NCBI GenBank assembly: GCA_016219645.1
Contig: JACRLR010000018.1
Coordinates: 62,001-126,000, forward strand
DNA length: 64,000 nt
Source of the DNA: Nitrospirota bacterium
Lineage (GTDB): Bacteria; Nitrospirota; Nitrospiria; Nitrospirales; Nitrospiraceae
Direction: 5' to 3'
The notes below the pieces were generated by a model. That model did no database searches. It saw nothing but the letters and a program-made list of their open reading frames with translations, and was not told the origin of the DNA. Below, piece after piece: positions 17,833 through 27,279 of this stretch. How positions within the stretch are numbered: position 1 is the stretch's first letter; every line of letters starts with the position of its first letter. The position numbers and the translations under genes are program-made.

Positions 17833-19224
17833 ATGTTTCGCAAGACTCAACAGATTCACTTAGTAGGAATCGGGGGGTCTGGGATGAGCGGCATCGCCGA
17901 GGTGTTGCTGACGATGGGGTACAAAGTGACTGGTTCGGATCTGGCGGCTTCCGATACGACGCGGAGGTTGGAAGAACTCGGCGGCCGCATCTTTGTCGGA
18001 CATCAGGAGTCTAATGTAGGAGAGGCGCAGGTGGTGGTCATCTCCTCTGCCGTGTCGGTGCAGAATCCCGAGGTCGCAGCGGCCAAAGCGAGACAGATCC
18101 CCGTAATTCCTCGGGCCGAGATGCTCGCGGAATTGATGCGACTGAAATTTGGAGTCGCTATCGCCGGTGCGCACGGGAAGACCACGACGACGTCGATGGT
18201 GGCCAATGTGCTGGCCCAGGGCGGGTTGGATCCGACCATGGTGATCGGGGGAAAAGTGAATGCGTTGGGGAGTCATGCCCGCCTCGGGCGAGGCGAGCTC
18301 CTCGTGGCAGAAGCCGATGAGAGTGACGGATCGTTTCTACGCCTGTCTCCGACCATTGTCGCGGTGACGAATCTCGATCGGGAGCATCTCGATCACTACG
18401 GCAGTATGGAGCGCATCAACGAATGCTTTCTCGAGTTTATCAATAAGGTGCCCTTCTATGGATTAGCCGTATTGTGTGCCGACGATGATCGGCTCAGGGC
18501 GCTCTTTCCGAACATTGTGAAGCGCTATCAGACCTACGGACTCAGTGAGCATGAGGGCATCCTGCCGGACTTTTTTGCGACAGAGATCAACATGAGTCAA
18601 TGGGGTGCCGACTTTCGGGCGCAGTATCGTGGGCGCAATTTGGGCCCGTTCCGTCTTGCGGTACCTGGCAGGCACAACGTATCCAATGCGCTGGTGGCGA
18701 TTGCGATCGGCCTTGAATTGGATGTGCCGGTGGACCTCATTAGAAAAGCATTGGCAGCCTACAGCGGAGTTGAGCGCCGCTTTCATCTGCGAGGTGAAGC
18801 CAAGGGGATTATGGTTGTCGATGATTACGGGCATCATCCGACCGAGATCAAGGCCACTTTGGCCGCAGCGAAGCAAGGGTGGGGAGACCGGCGGTTGGTG
18901 GTGCTGTTTCAGCCCCATCGCTATACCAGAACGCGAGACTTGCTGGAGGATTTTGCGAGAGCGTTCGACCAGTCGGATGTCTTGTTCTTGGCGGACATTT
19001 ATGCGGCGGGAGAGCAACCGATTCCCGGAGTGTCAGGAGCCAAGCTGGCCGAGACCGTTCGTGCGGCCGGCCACCCTTCTGTGACCTTTGTGGAAGAAAA
19101 AGATCAGTTGGTAGATCAGGTGTTGCCCCATCTGAAATCAGGTGACATCCTCATCACATTGGGGGCCGGGGATATCTGGAAGGCGGGGGTTGGGCTGTTG
19201 ACTCGATTGAACACCGTTACGTGA
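17833..19224 (+). CDS. murC: UDP-N-acetylmuramate--L-alanine ligase MurC
   Basis: Adds L-alanine to UDP-MurNAc, the first peptide step. From the ATG at 17833 it has 463 residues, the normal size, and opens MFRKTQQIHLVGIGGSGMSG as MurC proteins usually do. P-loop GAHGKTTTTSM is near residue 113, with DYGHHPTEI and QPHRYTRT later. In-frame ATGs at 17728/17731 would add about 35 residues unlike the family and overlap murG, so I prefer the later start. It follows murG and precedes murB by 4 nt. Confidence 0.95.
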   Translation: MFRKTQQIHLVGIGGSGMSGIAEVLLTMGYKVTGSDLAASDTTRRLEELGGRIFVGHQESNVGEAQVVVISSAVSVQNPEVAAAKARQIPVIPRAEMLAELMRLKFGVAIAGAHGKTTTTSMVANVLAQGGLDPTMVIGGKVNALGSHARLGRGELLVAEADESDGSFLRLSPTIVAVTNLDREHLDHYGSMERINECFLEFINKVPFYGLAVLCADDDRLRALFPNIVKRYQTYGLSEHEGILPDFFATEINMSQWGADFRAQYRGRNLGPFRLAVPGRHNVSNALVAIAIGLELDVPVDLIRKALAAYSGVERRFHLRGEAKGIMVVDDYGHHPTEIKATLAAAKQGWGDRRLVVLFQPHRYTRTRDLLEDFARAFDQSDVLFLADIYAAGEQPIPGVSGAKLAETVRAAGHPSVTFVEEKDQLVDQVLPHLKSGDILITLGAGDIWKAGVGLLTRLNTVT

Positions 19225-19228
19225 TGCC

Positions 19229-20179
19229 ATGAAGCGGGGTGGCCAACGTGTCAGGACAGCTGCGAACGTTCATGCGCAATTTACGCAAGCAGACCTACGG
19301 GCTGCTGTGGCAGGGCTCCGAGGGACCGTGTCTTTCCAGGCTCCATTGCGAGACTACACGTCGTTCAAGATTGGAGGGCCGGCGGATGTCTTAGTTGAGC
19401 CGGCTGATATTGAGGACGTCTGTCTGCTGGTCCAGCAGGCACGCGCGCGAAAGGTTCCGTTCTTCGTTCTGGGCGGGACGAATCTGCTCGTCCGGGATGG
19501 GGGAATCCGCGGCATTGTGATCAGCCTAGCAAGGTTGCGGGGGATCGAAGAAGAACCGGAGTTTACCCTCTATGCCGAAGGGGGAGTCGGGATGCCGACG
19601 TTGATCGGCCATGCCATCCGTCATTCCCTGGCGGGACTGGAATGGGCGGCAGGAATTCCAGGGACTGTGGCCGGCTGTGTGGTGATGAATGCCGGTACGA
19701 AGCTCGGAGAAATGAAGGATTCGATCAAGGCCGTTCGCATGGTGAATATGAATGGTCAGGTCGTAGATGTGCCGGCAGCTCGGGTGGGGTTCGAGTATCG
19801 CCGGGCTTTGCTGCCGCGCGGTATCGTCGTGGGGGTATGGGTTCAGTTGCAGCAAGGGGTTCGATCAGAGATTGAGCGAATGGTTAAGGACTATCTCCAC
19901 TATCGACGGGACACGCAACCGCTCGCGTTGCCAAGCGCTGGTTGTGTATTTAAGAACCCTCCAGGCGACTCAGCAGGCAGACTGATTGAGGCAGCCGGCT
20001 TCAAGGGGGTACGCGTCGGTGATGCAGAGGTTTCGTTGAAGCATGGCAACTTCATCGTAAATCGGGGGGGGGCGCGCGCGGCGGACGTGATTGCTCTGAT
20101 CGGGAAGGTCCGTAGCGCTATTCGCCGCCGAACCGGCGTACGGTTGGATCTTGAACTCAAAATTGTAGGAAAGCCCTAG
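19229..20179 (+). CDS. murB: UDP-N-acetylenolpyruvoylglucosamine reductase MurB
   Basis: An FAD- and NADPH-dependent reductase forming UDP-MurNAc. The 316-residue protein has SFKIGGPADVLVEP near residues 45-58, GGTNLLVRDGGIRGIVI near 83-99, the FAD loop AGIPGTVAGCVVMNAG near 140-155 and QPLALPSAGCVFKNPPG near 229-245, with the length and layout of the shorter (type II) MurB. The first 30 residues are a variable leader. It sits 4 nt after murC and 4 nt before ddl. Confidence 0.96.
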   Translation: MKRGGQRVRTAANVHAQFTQADLRAAVAGLRGTVSFQAPLRDYTSFKIGGPADVLVEPADIEDVCLLVQQARARKVPFFVLGGTNLLVRDGGIRGIVISLARLRGIEEEPEFTLYAEGGVGMPTLIGHAIRHSLAGLEWAAGIPGTVAGCVVMNAGTKLGEMKDSIKAVRMVNMNGQVVDVPAARVGFEYRRALLPRGIVVGVWVQLQQGVRSEIERMVKDYLHYRRDTQPLALPSAGCVFKNPPGDSAGRLIEAAGFKGVRVGDAEVSLKHGNFIVNRGGARAADVIALIGKVRSAIRRRTGVRLDLELKIVGKP

Positions 20180-20183
20180 CTGT

Positions 20184-21194
20184 ATGAGTGAGCCTTCTCC
20201 GACAGAGAGACCCCTTCTGACCCGAGCCAGGATCGGGGTCCTGATGGGTGGGCAATCAGCCGAACGTGATGTGTCGCTCCGGACGGGGACCGCGGTGCAT
20301 CGGTCGCTGGTCCGGCGTGGCTACAACGCAGTGACGATCGATGTCGGGCCGACGCTTTATCAGGATTTGCGCGACCAGAAGATCGACGTGGTGTTTCTCG
20401 CATTACACGGGCCAGGCGGTGAAGATGGCGCGATCCAAGGATTTCTTGAGACCCTGGGAATTCCCTATACGGGATCCGGTATCCAAGCCAGTGCGATTGG
20501 CATGCATAAAGTTACCACGAAAACCCTCTTGACCTCGGCGCGTATTCCCGTGCCGGCCGGCACAGTTGTAAAGCGGGGGGCGAAGGCCTCACAGGCCACA
20601 GTGATGAAGGCAGCGAAATTGCGCTGGCCTGTCGTGGTGAAACCAGCATCGCAGGGGTCCACGATCGGCGTCACCATCGTGCGGAAGCCCGCGCAATGGC
20701 GCGATGCCCTGGCCCTGGCCCACCGCTACGATGTGGATGCGATGGTCGAGGCCTATATCCCGGGGCATGAAGTCACCGTGCCGGTCATTGAGAGGCGCGA
20801 AGGCTCTCCATTGGTGCTCCCAGCCGTCGAAATTGTCGCTCCGGGAGGTTTCTACGATTTTTCGGCGAAGTATGAGTCGGGGAAAACGCAATATCTCTGT
20901 CCCGCGCCATTGACGAGGTCGGTGACGCGGCAGATTCAGGCCTTGGCGCTGCGCACCTATGAGGTACTGGGCTGTGAAGGTGCCGCCAGGGTCGATTTTC
21001 GTATCACCCTGCGCGGCCGCCCCGTGGTGTTGGAGATTAATACGGTGCCGGGCATGACCGAAACAAGTTTGCTGCCGATGGCGGCGGCGCAGGCAGAGAT
21101 CGACTATGACGAGCTGACAGAACGGATTCTTGAGTCAGCCCTCGTTCGTGCAGCCCGTCTCGACCGTTTGTCAGGCGGAGGGGGTGCCCGATGA
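20184..21194 (+). CDS. ddl: D-alanine--D-alanine ligase
   Basis: An ATP-grasp enzyme making the D-Ala-D-Ala dipeptide used by MurF. The 336-residue protein has RIGVLMGGQSAERDVSLRTG at the start, ALHGPGGEDGAIQGFLE near residue 74, KPASQGSTIGVTIV near 153-166 and the metal-site stretch VVLEINTVPGMTETSLLPMAA near 282-302. Its stop overlaps the ftsQ start by 4 nt. Confidence 0.96.
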   Translation: MSEPSPTERPLLTRARIGVLMGGQSAERDVSLRTGTAVHRSLVRRGYNAVTIDVGPTLYQDLRDQKIDVVFLALHGPGGEDGAIQGFLETLGIPYTGSGIQASAIGMHKVTTKTLLTSARIPVPAGTVVKRGAKASQATVMKAAKLRWPVVVKPASQGSTIGVTIVRKPAQWRDALALAHRYDVDAMVEAYIPGHEVTVPVIERREGSPLVLPAVEIVAPGGFYDFSAKYESGKTQYLCPAPLTRSVTRQIQALALRTYEVLGCEGAARVDFRITLRGRPVVLEINTVPGMTETSLLPMAAAQAEIDYDELTERILESALVRAARLDRLSGGGGAR

Positions 21195-22060
21195 GGTTGC
21201 TGTTCCGGAAGCGAGCAGTGAGAGAAGTCGGTCCCCGGGTGAACCAATGGAAGGGTGCGCGTGCGAGTCAGATGTCGGATCACCGGCAACAGGCGCGTCG
21301 GGAGAGACTCCTCTCGCAGGGGCGATGTGTGTTGCGCGTGGGGCGGTGGATCGTTGGTCTTGGGGCATTGGCGTGGGTCTTGGCCATCGTCACGCAAGAG
21401 ATGGGGCCGGTTCTTCAGAGCTGGCTGGAGATCCGCGAAGTAGAGGTTGAAGGCATGCACCGTGTGACGAAGGGGGAAGTAGTGGAGCGGCTCGTCTTGA
21501 AACCTGGCATGGGACTCCATCAAGTCAGCACGTCGTTTCTCGCTGAGCGCGTGCGGGCGCATGCCTGGATCAAAGAGGCGGAGGTCGAACGCAGACCCCC
21601 GCATCTCCTGTATGTCGCCATAGTAGAACGCATGCCTGCCGCCATCGTTCGGAGCGGAGCGGACCATTGGTTGAGCGATGAGAACGGGTACCTGCTGACT
21701 CACTTGGGCAGACAGGATGACCGGACGTTGCCGCTGTTGACCGGGCTGGATCCCCAGGCTCTCCAACGCGGCGAGGCAGGAATCCGCAATGCGGTGCAAT
21801 CCGGGGTCGTGCTGGCCAAACTCATTGCCAAAACCTTCGACGGGCGGGTTGAAATTGACCTCACGAATTCCTCGAATGTGGTGGCGTCAGCCAATGGGGT
21901 GCGTTTCCAATTCGGTGACGATTCTCTAGTCGATCAATGGGAGCGGTTTCAGAAAGTCAGGCCCTCATTCAAGTCTGCTTCACTCGATGGTCGGAAACGT
22001 GAAGTAAGCGAGATCGATCTGCGTTATGACAATCGCGTCATTGTGCGGGAAGGGGTGTGA
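21191..22060 (+). CDS. ftsQ: Cell division protein FtsQ
   Basis: A 289-residue bitopic protein: about 50 polar, basic cytoplasmic residues, one membrane helix (GRWIVGLGALAWVLAIVTQEM), then a POTRA domain beginning IREVEVEGMHRVTKGEVVERL and an FtsQ/DivIB-type domain (VERMPAAIVRSGADHWLSDENGYLL). FtsQ scaffolds FtsL and FtsB in the divisome. It overlaps ddl upstream and ftsA downstream by 4 nt each, and the neighbours confirm the call. Confidence 0.92.
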   Translation: MRLLFRKRAVREVGPRVNQWKGARASQMSDHRQQARRERLLSQGRCVLRVGRWIVGLGALAWVLAIVTQEMGPVLQSWLEIREVEVEGMHRVTKGEVVERLVLKPGMGLHQVSTSFLAERVRAHAWIKEAEVERRPPHLLYVAIVERMPAAIVRSGADHWLSDENGYLLTHLGRQDDRTLPLLTGLDPQALQRGEAGIRNAVQSGVVLAKLIAKTFDGRVEIDLTNSSNVVASANGVRFQFGDDSLVDQWERFQKVRPSFKSASLDGRKREVSEIDLRYDNRVIVREGV

Positions 22061-23301
22061 GGGCTGTGCCGAAGCGTGATCAAATTCTTGTGGGGTTGGA
22101 TATCGGGACTACGAAGATTTGCGCCATAGTTTCGGAAGTCACCGATGGAGGGGCGCTCAGCATCATCGGGGTTGGATCCTGCCCGTCACGAGGGCTTCGA
22201 AAAGGCGTGGTGGTCGATATCGAGAGCACCGTGGAATCGATCAAGAAGGCGGTCGAGGAAGCGGAGCTGATGGCGGCGGTCCAGATCAATTCTGTGTATA
22301 CCGGCATCGCCGGAAGCCATATCTCTGCGGAGAATTGTAAGGGGGTCGTGGCGCTCAAAAAATCAGAAGTGACGCGTGAAGATATTCATCGTGCGATCGA
22401 GAGCGCACGGACCCTGGCGGTCATTCCTCATGAACGACGGATTCTTCACGTGCTGCCGCGAGAATTCATGGTGGATGGGCAGGAGGGGGTTCGGGAGCCG
22501 CTGGGCCTGTCCGGGAACCGTCTTGAAGTCAACGTGCATGTGATTACCGGTGCTGTGACGTCAGCGCAAAATATCATCAAGTGCGTGAACCGCGCGGGGC
22601 TCGATGTCGTGGATATGGTGCTGCAGCCTCTGGCGTCCAGTGAGGCTGTCCTCAGCGTGGAAGAGCGTGACCTGGGAGTCGCCATGGTCGATCTGGGTGG
22701 TGGAACGACGGACCTTGCGATTTTCCTCGACGGGAGCATCAGGCACTCCGCGGTCTTGCCGATTGGTGGGCAGAATCTCACGAAGGATCTCGCGATCGGG
22801 TTGCTGACCTCTCAGACGCAAGCCGAAAAGATCAAGCTACATCGCGGCATCGCCCGAACAGGGTTGGTGCAGGGCCATGAAACGGTAGAGGTTCCGTCTG
22901 TTGGGGATCGCCCTGCACGCACGTTTTCCCGCCGTGACATTGCTGAGATTCTTGAGCCGCGTGTCGAAGAAATATTCGAGCTGGTGCGTCGGGAAATCAC
23001 GCGCGCCGGCTACGAGGGCATGTTGGGGGCGGGGGTGGTCGTGACAGGCGGAACGTCGTTGTTAGAAGGGATGCCTGATGCGGCTGAGCAGGTCTTGAAT
23101 CTTCCGGCCCGACGGGGTGCACCTAGCGGGATTGGAGGGCTTCGCGACATCGTCAGTAATCCCATGCATGCCACAGGTGTCGGCCTGTTGCTCCACGCCC
23201 GGCACCATGCTGAGGAGATGGCCACGGCCGGTCTGCGGAGCGGACGGCCGTTGTACAAGGTATTCGATCGTATGAAGTCCTGGATGTTCGAGTTCTTTTA
23301 A
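22057..23301 (+). CDS. ftsA: Cell division protein FtsA
   Basis: An actin-like ATPase (414 residues) that tethers FtsZ to the membrane. It has the phosphate-1 motif VGLDIGTTKICAIVSE near residues 12-27, a 1C domain with YTGIAGSHI, the MVDLGGGTTDLAIF loop near 209-222 and GVVVTGGTSLLEGM near 326-339. The C-terminus (YKVFDRMKSWMFEFF) is an amphipathic membrane-targeting helix as expected. The GTG start overlaps ftsQ; a GTG 9 nt further is a possible alternative. Confidence 0.96.
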   Translation: MRAVPKRDQILVGLDIGTTKICAIVSEVTDGGALSIIGVGSCPSRGLRKGVVVDIESTVESIKKAVEEAELMAAVQINSVYTGIAGSHISAENCKGVVALKKSEVTREDIHRAIESARTLAVIPHERRILHVLPREFMVDGQEGVREPLGLSGNRLEVNVHVITGAVTSAQNIIKCVNRAGLDVVDMVLQPLASSEAVLSVEERDLGVAMVDLGGGTTDLAIFLDGSIRHSAVLPIGGQNLTKDLAIGLLTSQTQAEKIKLHRGIARTGLVQGHETVEVPSVGDRPARTFSRRDIAEILEPRVEEIFELVRREITRAGYEGMLGAGVVVTGGTSLLEGMPDAAEQVLNLPARRGAPSGIGGLRDIVSNPMHATGVGLLLHARHHAEEMATAGLRSGRPLYKVFDRMKSWMFEFF

Positions 23302-23355
23302 CCACTCTGCGAGACGGATGGCCGTGACGCGGATTCTATCAAGGGAGGTGTCTTG

Positions 23356-24552
23356 ATGTTTTCATTTGAAGAGGATGTCGTGTCCCCTGTTCGGATCAAA
23401 GTGATCGGTGTCGGAGGCGCCGGGTGCAATGCTCTGAACACCATGATCATGTCTGGATTGGCGCGGGTCGATTTTATTGCCGCGAATACCGACCTACAAG
23501 CATTGGATCGGTCGCGTGCGTCGTATAAAGTTCAACTGGGGCCTGAGAGGACCAGAGGGCTCGGCGCTGGGGCCAAGCCGGAAGTCGGGAAAGACTCTGC
23601 GTTGGAAAGCAAAGATCAGATTCGGGAGTGTCTTGAGGGCGCCGATATGGTCTTCGTGACTGCGGGAATGGGTGGTGGAACCGGGACTGGTGCTGCACCG
23701 ATCGTGGCGAGTATCGCGCGCGAACTCGGTATCCTGACGGTCGGGGTCGTGACGAAGCCTTTTTCATATGAAGGTCACCGCCGAATGATTCATGCGGATG
23801 AAGGGATTCGAGACCTCCGTCGCCATGTGGATACGTTGCTCGTGATTCCAAATCAGCGGTTGCTCGGCATCGTCGACAAGGCGACACCGTTGCTCGAAGC
23901 CTTCAAGGTGGCCGATGACGTCCTTCGGCAGGCGATCCAAGGGATTGCGGATGTGATTACGACCACAGGCCATGTGAACGTGGACTTTGCCGATGTCCGC
24001 ACTGTGATGTCGCATACGGGCCGTGCGGTGATGGGCATGGGGGTGGCGTGCGGGACGAATCGGGCGATCGAAGCGGCGCAAAAGGCGATTTGCAGCCCGT
24101 TGCTGGAAGAAGGCAGCGTGGAAGGTGCCCGTGGTGTGTTGTTGAATATCACCGGTGGGCCCAACATGTCGCTGCATGAAATCGAGGAAGCGGCCACGAT
24201 TGTGCAACAGACAGCCGATCCTGAAGCGAATATCATTGTGGGGCAGGTGATCAACCCGGATATGGGTGATGACCTGGTCGTGACAGTGATCGCCACAGGA
24301 TTTGAACTGAAGGAGCCGTCTGCTCAGGCTCCTGTAGCTGCGGCCCGGGCTTCTCGCGCTGGGCAACAGGCGATGGCTGGTGTTGGACAGGCGGTGGGAG
24401 AACGGTCGTACGGGGAGCGACCCCTCAAAGATCTTGACCGCCCAACCTTCTTGAGGCGGATGGGAGATGCAAGGGAGTCGATGGAGCGGACTGCGGCGGT
24501 TGTTGACGATGAGTGGGATGTGCCCACGTTTTTGCGCAAGCAGGCTGACTGA
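23356..24552 (+). CDS. ftsZ: Cell division protein FtsZ
   Basis: The tubulin-like GTPase that forms the Z ring, 398 residues from the ATG at 23356, which has a strong AAGGGAGGTG ribosome site (a TTG one codon earlier is less likely). The GTP-binding loop [17 protein letters not shown] is near residues 105-121 and [11 protein letters not shown] near 209-219. After the globular domain comes a linker of about 70 residues. It ends in [11 protein letters not shown], the conserved C-terminal peptide bound by FtsA and other partners. A second similar peptide, [11 protein letters not shown], lies about 30 residues before it. Confidence 0.97.
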   Translation: MFSFEEDVVSPVRIKVIGVGGAGCNALNTMIMSGLARVDFIAANTDLQALDRSRASYKVQLGPERTRGLGAGAKPEVGKDSALESKDQIRECLEGADMVFVTAGMGGGTGTGAAPIVASIARELGILTVGVVTKPFSYEGHRRMIHADEGIRDLRRHVDTLLVIPNQRLLGIVDKATPLLEAFKVADDVLRQAIQGIADVITTTGHVNVDFADVRTVMSHTGRAVMGMGVACGTNRAIEAAQKAICSPLLEEGSVEGARGVLLNITGGPNMSLHEIEEAATIVQQTADPEANIIVGQVINPDMGDDLVVTVIATGFELKEPSAQAPVAAARASRAGQQAMAGVGQAVGERSYGERPLKDLDRPTFLRRMGDARESMERTAAVVDDEWDVPTFLRKQAD

Positions 24553-24590
24553 GCTGCGAGGGCTGCAAACGTTAGTAGTCTGAAGGGAGT

Positions 24591-25331
24591 ATGGCTATGG
24601 GGACAGGGGTCATCACGGTTCCTGCTTTCTCGTCTGCGCGCGACGGCGTCCGACATTTCTTCGGCACGCGCAGCCATGCGGATTCTCTGGCGCTTGATAT
24701 AGGAATACCCGTTCGTCGGCCCAGGGTGCCGGGAAGTGGCTGGCTGCTGTCTGTCAAACAGGTACATGGAACCGATGCCTTGGTGGTGGATCGTCCCCTT
24801 ACTGAGTCGGATCAGTTCCCCGGTGGGTGGGACGCATTGGTGACCGATCAGCCAGGCGTGACGGTGGCGGTGCGCACGGCGGATTGTGTGCCTGTGCTCG
24901 TGCATGACTCGCGTCGACGTGTTGTTGCGGCGATTCATGCAGGCTGGAGAGGCGCAGTTGCAGGGGTCGTTTCGAGGACGATCACCCTGATGGCAACCAG
25001 ATTTGGATCGACGGAGTCTGATCTGCGGGTCAGTATTGGGCCTTCGGCTGGCCCCTGTTGCTATGAAGTCGACGATCCGGTGCTCGACCAGCTTCGAAGA
25101 GAATTACCTGAGTGGCAGTCAGTCGTGCGGGGTTATCGAGGACACAAGGCTCGACTGGACCTCAAGGCCTTGATCCGACGGCAAGTGGAGAGGCAGGGTG
25201 TGCCTGCATCCTCTGTCTCGGCAGTGAATCTCTGTACCATTTGCCAAGATCAGCTCTTTTATTCGTATCGACGAGAAGGCCGCGTGAACGGGACAATGAT
25301 CAGTGGAATTACGCTGCTTTCTCATCGATAG
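24591..25331 (+). CDS. pgeF: Peptidoglycan editing factor PgeF (polyphenol oxidase/LACC1 family)
   Basis: A 246-residue member of the YfiH/PgeF family. In E. coli PgeF prevents L-Ser misincorporation into peptidoglycan precursors; other members show purine nucleoside or laccase activity. The metal-site residues are visible: His in VKQVHGTDAL (about residue 59), Cys in RTADCVPVL (about 100), His in AAIHAGWRGAV (about 117), and GPSAGPCCYEV. AAGGGAG precedes the ATG. It lies 38 nt after ftsZ, fitting a wall-quality role. Confidence 0.92.
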   Translation: MAMGTGVITVPAFSSARDGVRHFFGTRSHADSLALDIGIPVRRPRVPGSGWLLSVKQVHGTDALVVDRPLTESDQFPGGWDALVTDQPGVTVAVRTADCVPVLVHDSRRRVVAAIHAGWRGAVAGVVSRTITLMATRFGSTESDLRVSIGPSAGPCCYEVDDPVLDQLRRELPEWQSVVRGYRGHKARLDLKALIRRQVERQGVPASSVSAVNLCTICQDQLFYSYRREGRVNGTMISGITLLSHR

Positions 25332-25352
25332 GAACGCGTCCTGGTGCGGGCA

Positions 25353-25382
25353 CTGACAATTGCCAAGCGGTTTCGGTAGAAT
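25353..25382 (+). promoter_or_regulatory. Possible promoter before proC
   Basis: CTGACA at 25353-25358 and TAGAAT at 25377-25382 with an 18-bp spacer. The 222-bp gap between pgeF and proC has no gene; a yggS gene, often found here in other bacteria, is absent. Confidence 0.35.
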
Positions 25383-25553
25383 AATCGTTGAACGTCCGAG
25401 AGACGACGTTGCACGTCTTGCCAGCCAGAACACTAGGCGTATGGACGCTGGTTCGATTGGGATTGGCGAGAATACTCATCCCAGTTGTGAGTAAGCCCAG
25501 CATAAGCCTCGGAAGTCAGGACTACCGGATGGGCTGCTGACTTAGGAGGGCAT

Positions 25554-26372
25554 GTGTCTAGTCGAATGATTACGAGGAAAATCGCGTTCATCGGGGGTGG
25601 CCAGATGGCTGAGGCCATGATCAGCGGCCTTCTCTCGGGGCAGGTCTGTTCTGCTGAGTCGATATGGGCGACGGATCCCGTTGCCGAGCGCCGTGATCGC
25701 TTAAAAGGTCAGTTCGGCATTCGAGTCGGGTCTGCCAACCGTGAGGCTGTCGCCTGGGCTGACGTCATTGTCTTGGCCGTGAAACCTCAGACGCTTCCTG
25801 CTGTGCTCAGCGAGATTGGTCCTCACCTGGTCCATGGACTTGTGATTTCGATTGTGGCAGGGGTCATGATTCGGACGATTGCAGAACAGGCAGGCGGCGC
25901 GGCGAGAGTGGTCCGTGCGATGCCAAATACTCCAGCCTTAGTTCGGGAGGGTATGACCGCTCTTGCAATGGGTGTAGGGGTATCAGACGATGATGCTGGC
26001 CTGGTTCGAACGATATTCGAAACTGTCGGTCGCGTGGTGGCTGTTGAAGAACGACTCATGGATGCGGTGACCGGGTTGAGCGGCAGTGGGCCGGCCTATG
26101 TATTTCAGGCCATCGAGGCATTGGCGGACGGGGGAGTCATGGTGGGTCTGCCGCGGCAGACCGCCGAACTCCTTGCGGCACAAACTGTATTCGGCTCGGC
26201 TCGTTTAGTGCTTGAATCAGGAGTGCACCCCGCTCAACTGAAAGACCGAGTAGCCTCTCCCGGAGGCACGACTATTGCCGGGCTTCATCAGCTCGAACAA
26301 CGGGGATTTCGTGCTGCGCTGATGGCGGCGGTCGAAGCGGCCACCACACGGTCGAAGGAGTTGGGGCGCTGA
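25554..26372 (+). CDS. proC: Pyrroline-5-carboxylate reductase
   Basis: The last step of proline synthesis, reducing pyrroline-5-carboxylate with NAD(P)H. The 272-residue protein has the N-terminal Rossmann loop AFIGGGQMAEAMISGLL, VLAVKPQTL near residue 69, VRAMPNTPALVREGMTAL near 121-138 and the C-terminal signature LKDRVASPGGTTIAGL near 230-245. The start is GTG with AGGAGGG upstream. Its stop overlaps the yggT start by one base. Confidence 0.96.
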   Translation: MSSRMITRKIAFIGGGQMAEAMISGLLSGQVCSAESIWATDPVAERRDRLKGQFGIRVGSANREAVAWADVIVLAVKPQTLPAVLSEIGPHLVHGLVISIVAGVMIRTIAEQAGGAARVVRAMPNTPALVREGMTALAMGVGVSDDDAGLVRTIFETVGRVVAVEERLMDAVTGLSGSGPAYVFQAIEALADGGVMVGLPRQTAELLAAQTVFGSARLVLESGVHPAQLKDRVASPGGTTIAGLHQLEQRGFRAALMAAVEAATTRSKELGR

Positions 26373-26668
26373 TGTTTGTTGCGGGCAATGCTCTTTCGGC
26401 AGTGGCGATAATACTTGATTATGTCCTAACGCTTTATATGTGGGTGATCATCGCCCGTGCGCTGATCTCGTGGGTGAATCCGGACCCATGGAATCCCATT
26501 GTGCAATTTCTCAATCGAGTGACCGAACCTATCTTGGCGCCGATTCGTCGGATGATTGGGCTGCGGATCGGGGTGGATGTGTCACCAATCATTGTGATAC
26601 TGATCATTATTTTTTTGCAGAAGGCCGTTGTGCAATCACTCGAAGAGTTTGCTATGAGGATGAACTGA
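26372..26668 (+). CDS. YggT family membrane protein
   Basis: A 98-residue protein with two hydrophobic helices, one at each side of the ARALISWVNPDPWNPIVQFLNRVTEP region (residues about 27-52), which is the hallmark of the YggT family. The family is linked to membrane and division functions in several bacteria, but its molecular role is not established. Location between proC and divIVA matches its usual context. Confidence 0.9.
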   Translation: MFVAGNALSAVAIILDYVLTLYMWVIIARALISWVNPDPWNPIVQFLNRVTEPILAPIRRMIGLRIGVDVSPIIVILIIIFLQKAVVQSLEEFAMRMN

Positions 26669-26669
26669 G

Positions 26670-27200
26670 ATGACCATGGGGGATGCCATGAAAATTACAC
26701 CACTTGATATCCAGCAAATGGTGTTCAAGGTCAGCATGCGCGGGTATGACAAAGAGGAGGTCAACCGCTTTCTTGAAGAATTGGCACAGACGATCGAGTC
26801 GTTGAATCGGGACAATGCAGTTCAGCGAGAAAAGATCATGTTTTTGGAGCAGCAGCTTGCTGAATTGAAGCGGACGGAAGCGACATTATCGAGCACCCTT
26901 TTGTCTGCTCAATCGCTGGCCGATGATGTAAAGCGGAATGCCCAGCGGGAGGCGGAGCTCGTCATCAAGGAGGCTGAACTGAAGGCAGGGGAGTTGATCC
27001 ATCGGGCCAGGGTCGAGCTGACCGATATGCAGAGCGACATCTCGTCGCTCCAGAAACAGCGATTGCTCATGATTGAACGATTGCGCGCGTCGTTGCGGAT
27101 GTTCGAGCGTTTATTTGAAGTGGAAGAGCGGGAAGCGTTGCATGACGCCGCGGCCGCATCGGAAGAGAAGCTCGAAGGAGAATCGAGCCCGGCGCTCTGA
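26670..27200 (+). CDS. divIVA: DivIVA domain-containing protein
   Basis: A cytoplasmic coiled-coil protein of the DivIVA family, which marks curved membrane and division sites. The core MKITPLDIQQMVFKVSMRGYD-like N-terminus, followed by EEVNRFLEELAQTIESL, fits the membrane-binding domain; most of the remaining 130 residues are predicted coiled coil. ATGs at 26670, 26676 and 26688 are in frame. The third matches the usual family start; the first is best placed for the GAGGA site. DivIVA is typical of Gram-positives but occurs in other phyla with this yggT neighbourhood. Confidence 0.9.
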   Translation: MTMGDAMKITPLDIQQMVFKVSMRGYDKEEVNRFLEELAQTIESLNRDNAVQREKIMFLEQQLAELKRTEATLSSTLLSAQSLADDVKRNAQREAELVIKEAELKAGELIHRARVELTDMQSDISSLQKQRLLMIERLRASLRMFERLFEVEEREALHDAAAASEEKLEGESSPAL

Positions 27201-27279
27201 TCTGTTGGATCTGGCCGGTCCTTGGCCCTGCTTTGATCCCGGTTTTCTTCTCGCCGCCCAGCAGCAGATTCCCGCGCCC

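Noticed and set aside
25332-25553. Remnant of yggS between pgeF and proC
   Set aside because: No frame in the gap shows YggS-like sequence; only a possible promoter was found.
27073-27279. N-terminal extension of the serine hydrolase into divIVA
   Set aside because: The extension is basic and Cys-rich without family similarity and overlaps divIVA by 128 nt.
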